This document shows, in pieces, positions 61,212-64,000 of a stretch of DNA of 64,000 nt. The stretch spans positions 124,001-188,000 of the forward strand of contig JBCBBJ010000007.1 in NCBI GenBank assembly GCA_038531745.1, given 5' to 3'. Below the pieces are notes generated by a model. That model worked only from the letters and a program-made list of their open reading frames with translations. It had not been told where the DNA came from and did not search any database. Position 1 is the first letter of the stretch, and every line of letters starts with the position of its first letter. The translations under genes were made by a program, and so were the position numbers. The DNA is from CALLPQ01 sp038531745 (GTDB lineage: Bacteria > Pseudomonadota > Alphaproteobacteria > Caulobacterales > Parvularculaceae).

Positions 61212-63245
61212 ATGGCCCTGCCCCCCTCCAAAAAGACCACCAAAAAAACCACCCGCAAAAAGGCTGACGACCTGTTCGCCAATGGCGGGGATTATACGGC
61301 CAAGGACATCGAGGTCCTTGAGGGGTTGGAGCCGGTGCGCAAGCGGCCGGGCATGTATATTGGCGGCACCGACGAAAAGGCGTTGCACCATCTGTTTGCC
61401 GAGGTCCTGGACAATTCCATGGATGAGGCCGTGGCCGGGCACGCCAGCCGGATTGAAGTGGAACTGGATGCGGACGGGTATCTGGCTGTCACTGATAATG
61501 GCCGGGGCATTCCCATTGATCCGCACCCAAAATTCAAACCCAAATCGGCGCTGGAGGTGATCCTCACCACGCTGCATTCGGGCGGCAAGTTTGAAGGCAA
61601 AGCCTACGCCACGTCGGGCGGCCTGCACGGGGTTGGCGTTTCCGTCGTCAATGCGCTTGCCGATGATTTGTCGGTGGAGGTGGCGCGCGCTCGCACCTTG
61701 TACCGACAAACCTATTCGCGCGGCAAACCCACCGGCAAACTTAAAAAAGTGGGCGATGCGCCCAACCGGCGTGGCACCACCATCCGCTTCCATCCGGACC
61801 CGGATATTTTTGGCAAAAAAGCGGCCTTCAAGCCCGCGCGCCTGTTCCGTATGGCACGCTCCAAGGCGTATTTGTTTGGCGGGGTGGAGATCCGCTGGAA
61901 ATGCGCGCCCGCCTTGATCAAGGATGATACCCCCGCCGAGGCGGTCTTTCACTTCAAGGCCGGTCTTGCCGACTATCTCACCTCCCTTGTGGCGGCGCGG
62001 CCGACGGTTACCGATGCCCTGTTTTGTGGCAAGGTTGAGCGCAAAGAAGACCAGGGCCATGGCGCCATTGAATGGGCTATCACCTGGGGGGCAGCAGGCT
62101 TTGGCATAAGTGGCGACATGGCCGACGGCTTTTGCCATTCCTATTGCAACACCATCCCCACACCCGAAGGCGGCACCCATGAGGCAGGCTTGCGCGCCGC
62201 CTTGTCCAAAGGTCTTAAGGCGTATGCGGAGCTTTCGGGTAACCGTAAAGCGGCCAATATCACCCAGGAAGATATTATGGGCACGGGCGGGGCCCTCCTT
62301 TCTGTGTTTGTACGCAACCCGGAGTTTCAGGGGCAAACCAAAGACAAACTCGCTACCGCCGAGGCCACCCGGCTGACCGAAACCGCGATCCGCCCCGCCT
62401 TTGACCATTGGCTCGCCAGTGCGCCGAAACAGGCCGACACATTATTGCAGTGGGTGATAGACCGGGCCGATGAACGCCAGCGTCGCCGTAAGGAAAAGGA
62501 AGTCAGCCGCGCCAGCGCCATGAAGAAGCTGCGCCTGCCCGGCAAGCTTGCCGATTGTACCCAGCAAAATGCGGCGGGTACGGAAATATTCCTGGTGGAG
62601 GGCGACAGCGCTGGCGGCTCGGCGAAACAAGCCCGCAACCGTGCCACGCAAGCCATCTTGCCCCTGCGCGGCAAAATCCTGAACGTGGCGAGCGCAACCC
62701 GCGACAAGATTTTGGCAAACCAGGAAATCGCCGATATCGTTCTGGCGCTTGGCGCCGGGATTGGTGGCAAGTTCGATGTGGAGGATTTGCGCTATGAAAA
62801 GGTTATCATCATGACCGATGCTGATGTTGATGGTGCCCATATTGCAAGCCTGTTGATTACCTTCTTTTACCAGGAGATGCGCGACCTGATTACCCAGGGC
62901 CGCCTTTATATGGCACAACCGCCCTTGTTTCGGTTATCCGCAGGCGGAAAGACCGTTTATGCCATGGATGAAAATGAACGCGACGCAAAACTCAGCGCTG
63001 ACTTCAAGGCCAACCAAAAGGTCGATGTGGGCCGGTTCAAGGGGCTGGGTGAAATGAACCCGCCACAACTCAAAGAAACAACCATGAACCCGCAGACCCG
63101 CGTTTTAGCACGGGTTGTCATGCCCGAGGATAAGATTGAGGGCATCGCCGGCCTGGTTGATCAACTCATGGGCAAGAAAGCCGAGGGTCGGTTCGATTAT
63201 ATCCAGGCGAACGCCGCCTTTGTGGGCGCGGAGTTGGATGTGTAA
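61212..63245 (+). CDS. parE: DNA topoisomerase IV subunit B (ParE)
   Basis: The 677-residue ATPase subunit of topoisomerase IV decatenates chromosomes. The GHKL ATPase blocks are LEPVRKRPGMYIGGTDEKALHHL, DNSMDEAVAGHA, DNGRGIPID and TSGGLHGVGVSVVNAL. The TOPRIM region has FLVEGDSAGGSAKQARNRATQAILPLRGKILNV and MTDADVDGAHI. Spacing, length and the SAKQARNR form indicate ParE rather than GyrB. The ATG at 61212 gives a lysine-rich N-terminus as in relatives; the frame extends upstream only through recQ. It is followed by the DUF2490 gene. Confidence 0.95.
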   Translation: MALPPSKKTTKKTTRKKADDLFANGGDYTAKDIEVLEGLEPVRKRPGMYIGGTDEKALHHLFAEVLDNSMDEAVAGHASRIEVELDADGYLAVTDNGRGIPIDPHPKFKPKSALEVILTTLHSGGKFEGKAYATSGGLHGVGVSVVNALADDLSVEVARARTLYRQTYSRGKPTGKLKKVGDAPNRRGTTIRFHPDPDIFGKKAAFKPARLFRMARSKAYLFGGVEIRWKCAPALIKDDTPAEAVFHFKAGLADYLTSLVAARPTVTDALFCGKVERKEDQGHGAIEWAITWGAAGFGISGDMADGFCHSYCNTIPTPEGGTHEAGLRAALSKGLKAYAELSGNRKAANITQEDIMGTGGALLSVFVRNPEFQGQTKDKLATAEATRLTETAIRPAFDHWLASAPKQADTLLQWVIDRADERQRRRKEKEVSRASAMKKLRLPGKLADCTQQNAAGTEIFLVEGDSAGGSAKQARNRATQAILPLRGKILNVASATRDKILANQEIADIVLALGAGIGGKFDVEDLRYEKVIIMTDADVDGAHIASLLITFFYQEMRDLITQGRLYMAQPPLFRLSAGGKTVYAMDENERDAKLSADFKANQKVDVGRFKGLGEMNPPQLKETTMNPQTRVLARVVMPEDKIEGIAGLVDQLMGKKAEGRFDYIQANAAFVGAELDV

Positions 63246-63310
63246 TCAGCCTTGGCACTGCTTATTTCAATAACTGTTTCCGGCAATTGCGCCAACGGGT
63301 AAAAATCACC

Positions 63311-63991
63311 ATGGTTTTGTGCAGCTATCTCCGTATTTCGCTTATCTGTCTTTGTACCGCGGTTTTTATAAGTGCGCCTGCGCGGGCCCAGGATACCCAA
63401 TTGTGGACTGCACTTTTTGCCAATGGGCAGCCCAATGATGATAGCCGTCTGTTGCTCTGGTTTGATGGCCACGCGCGGTACATCAATGATGTTGATCGGC
63501 TTGGCGTATCGATAATCCGGCCGGGTGTTGGCACAAAGATCAATTCAAGCCTAAGCCTTTGGGCGGGGTATGCGTGGGTTGTGAGCCGCGCAGCGGATCG
63601 ACCCTCCATCACCGAACACCGCCTTTGGCAGCAGGCAACCTATACCGCATTGGAAGGCAAATGGGGTCGGTTGAGCGGGCGGACCCGGTTGGAACAACGG
63701 TTTTTAGAAACGGGTGACGATACCGGGTGGCGGGTGCGCCAATTTTTTCGCTGGGCAAAGCCGGTCTCACCGCGGTGGACTCTAACGGCCTGGAACGAAA
63801 CCTTCATTGCCCTGAACGATACCGATTTTGGTGCCGAAGGGGGCTATGATCAAAACCGGTTTTTTGCCGGTGCCCGTTGGCGCGCCACCAGCCGCCTGAG
63901 CCTCGAAGGCGGTTATTTGCTCAACCATCTCAACCGCGCCGTTGACGAAACCAATCACAATATCTCGTTGAGTTTTGTCCTGCCGCTATAG
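63311..63991 (+). CDS. DUF2490 outer-membrane beta-barrel protein
   Basis: The 226-residue product has a signal peptide (LRISLICLCTAVFISAPARAQ). A beta-barrel body of alternating aromatic/polar strands follows, with family blocks HRLWQQ, GRLSGRTRLEQRFLE, WRVRQFFRW and NRFFAGARWRATSRLSLEGGYLLN, ending SLSFVLPL. DUF2490 proteins are outer-membrane proteins of unknown function. The ATG at 63311 is preferred; a TTG at 63287 is in frame. It lies 65 bases after parE and could share its transcript. Confidence 0.8.
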   Translation: MVLCSYLRISLICLCTAVFISAPARAQDTQLWTALFANGQPNDDSRLLLWFDGHARYINDVDRLGVSIIRPGVGTKINSSLSLWAGYAWVVSRAADRPSITEHRLWQQATYTALEGKWGRLSGRTRLEQRFLETGDDTGWRVRQFFRWAKPVSPRWTLTAWNETFIALNDTDFGAEGGYDQNRFFAGARWRATSRLSLEGGYLLNHLNRAVDETNHNISLSFVLPL

Positions 63992-64000
63992 GGCCTTTCG

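Noticed and set aside
61137..62408. A 423-residue minus-strand frame opposite parE
   Set aside because: Antisense shadow of a well-identified gene; glycine-rich with no family signature.
1..64000. CRISPR array, intact insertion sequence, prophage or rRNA operon
   Set aside because: No regularly spaced repeats, transposase or integrase motifs, phage structural genes or rRNA sequence were seen anywhere in the window.

Overview
The window is a stretch of chromosome from an alphaproteobacterium. The evidence is the unbroken block rpsB-tsf-pyrH-frr-uppS-cdsA-dxr-rseP-bamA-ompH-lpxD-fabZ-lpxA-lpxI-lpxB with LpxI rather than LpxH, the rimP-nusA-ylxR-infB block, a GTTC-N7-GTTC SOS box of the alphaproteobacterial LexA type, and several families common in Caulobacterales, Parvularculales and Sphingomonadales (SapC, DUF2807, DUF2490, PEPxxW-CTERM, very long TonB receptors). 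Base use is moderately GC-rich and even. There is no intact phage, transposase or CRISPR array. The order cannot be fixed from the sequence alone.

Layout. 1-7.0 kb: a truncated gene end, a DUF2937 protein, then the transcription/translation operon rimP-nusA-ylxR-infB (+). 7.0-8.0 kb: a scar region with a VCBS-domain gene fragment, a duplicated 3' end of tRNA-Trp and the intact tRNA-Trp. 8.0-30.3 kb (-): a DUF2807 protein, then the envelope and translation cluster, which read in transcription order runs from dnaE through rpsB, tsf, pyrH, frr, uppS, cdsA, dxr, rseP, bamA and ompH to the lipid A genes. 30.4 kb: a 29-codon membrane peptide behind two LexA-type boxes, very like the SOS division inhibitor SidA of Caulobacter. 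30.7-37.0 kb: SapC protein, hydrolase, exonuclease, S49 peptidase, polyprenyl diphosphate synthase, pentapeptide-repeat protein. 37.2-37.4 kb: a probable structured RNA. 37.4-45.1 kb: lipoprotein hydrolase, maleylacetoacetate isomerase plus gamma carbonic anhydrase, PEP-CTERM protein, ZapE, squalene/phytoene synthase-like protein, iron superoxide dismutase. 45.2-53.0 kb: a TonB-dependent receptor, a secreted protein, secF-secD-yajC. 53.1-64 kb: a lytic transglycosylase split by an in-frame TGA, glnA-glnB, nnrD, a second DUF2807 protein, recQ, parE and a DUF2490 outer-membrane protein.

How they work together. Most of the window is housekeeping: ribosome and factor synthesis (rimP, nusA, infB, rpsB, tsf, frr), isoprenoid and lipid-carrier supply (dxr, uppS, ispB), phospholipid and lipid A synthesis (cdsA, fabZ, lpxA, lpxD, lpxI, lpxB), outer-membrane protein export and folding (secD, secF, yajC, ompH, bamA, rseP), replication and topology (dnaE, parE, recQ) and nitrogen assimilation (glnB, glnA).

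The most interesting non-routine items are the SOS-controlled micropeptide next to dnaE, a 73-bp dispersed repeat that sits exactly at the stop codons of cdsA (with a 21-bp flanking duplication) and of ispB, the tRNA-Trp scar, and the candidate RNA at 37.2-37.4 kb.
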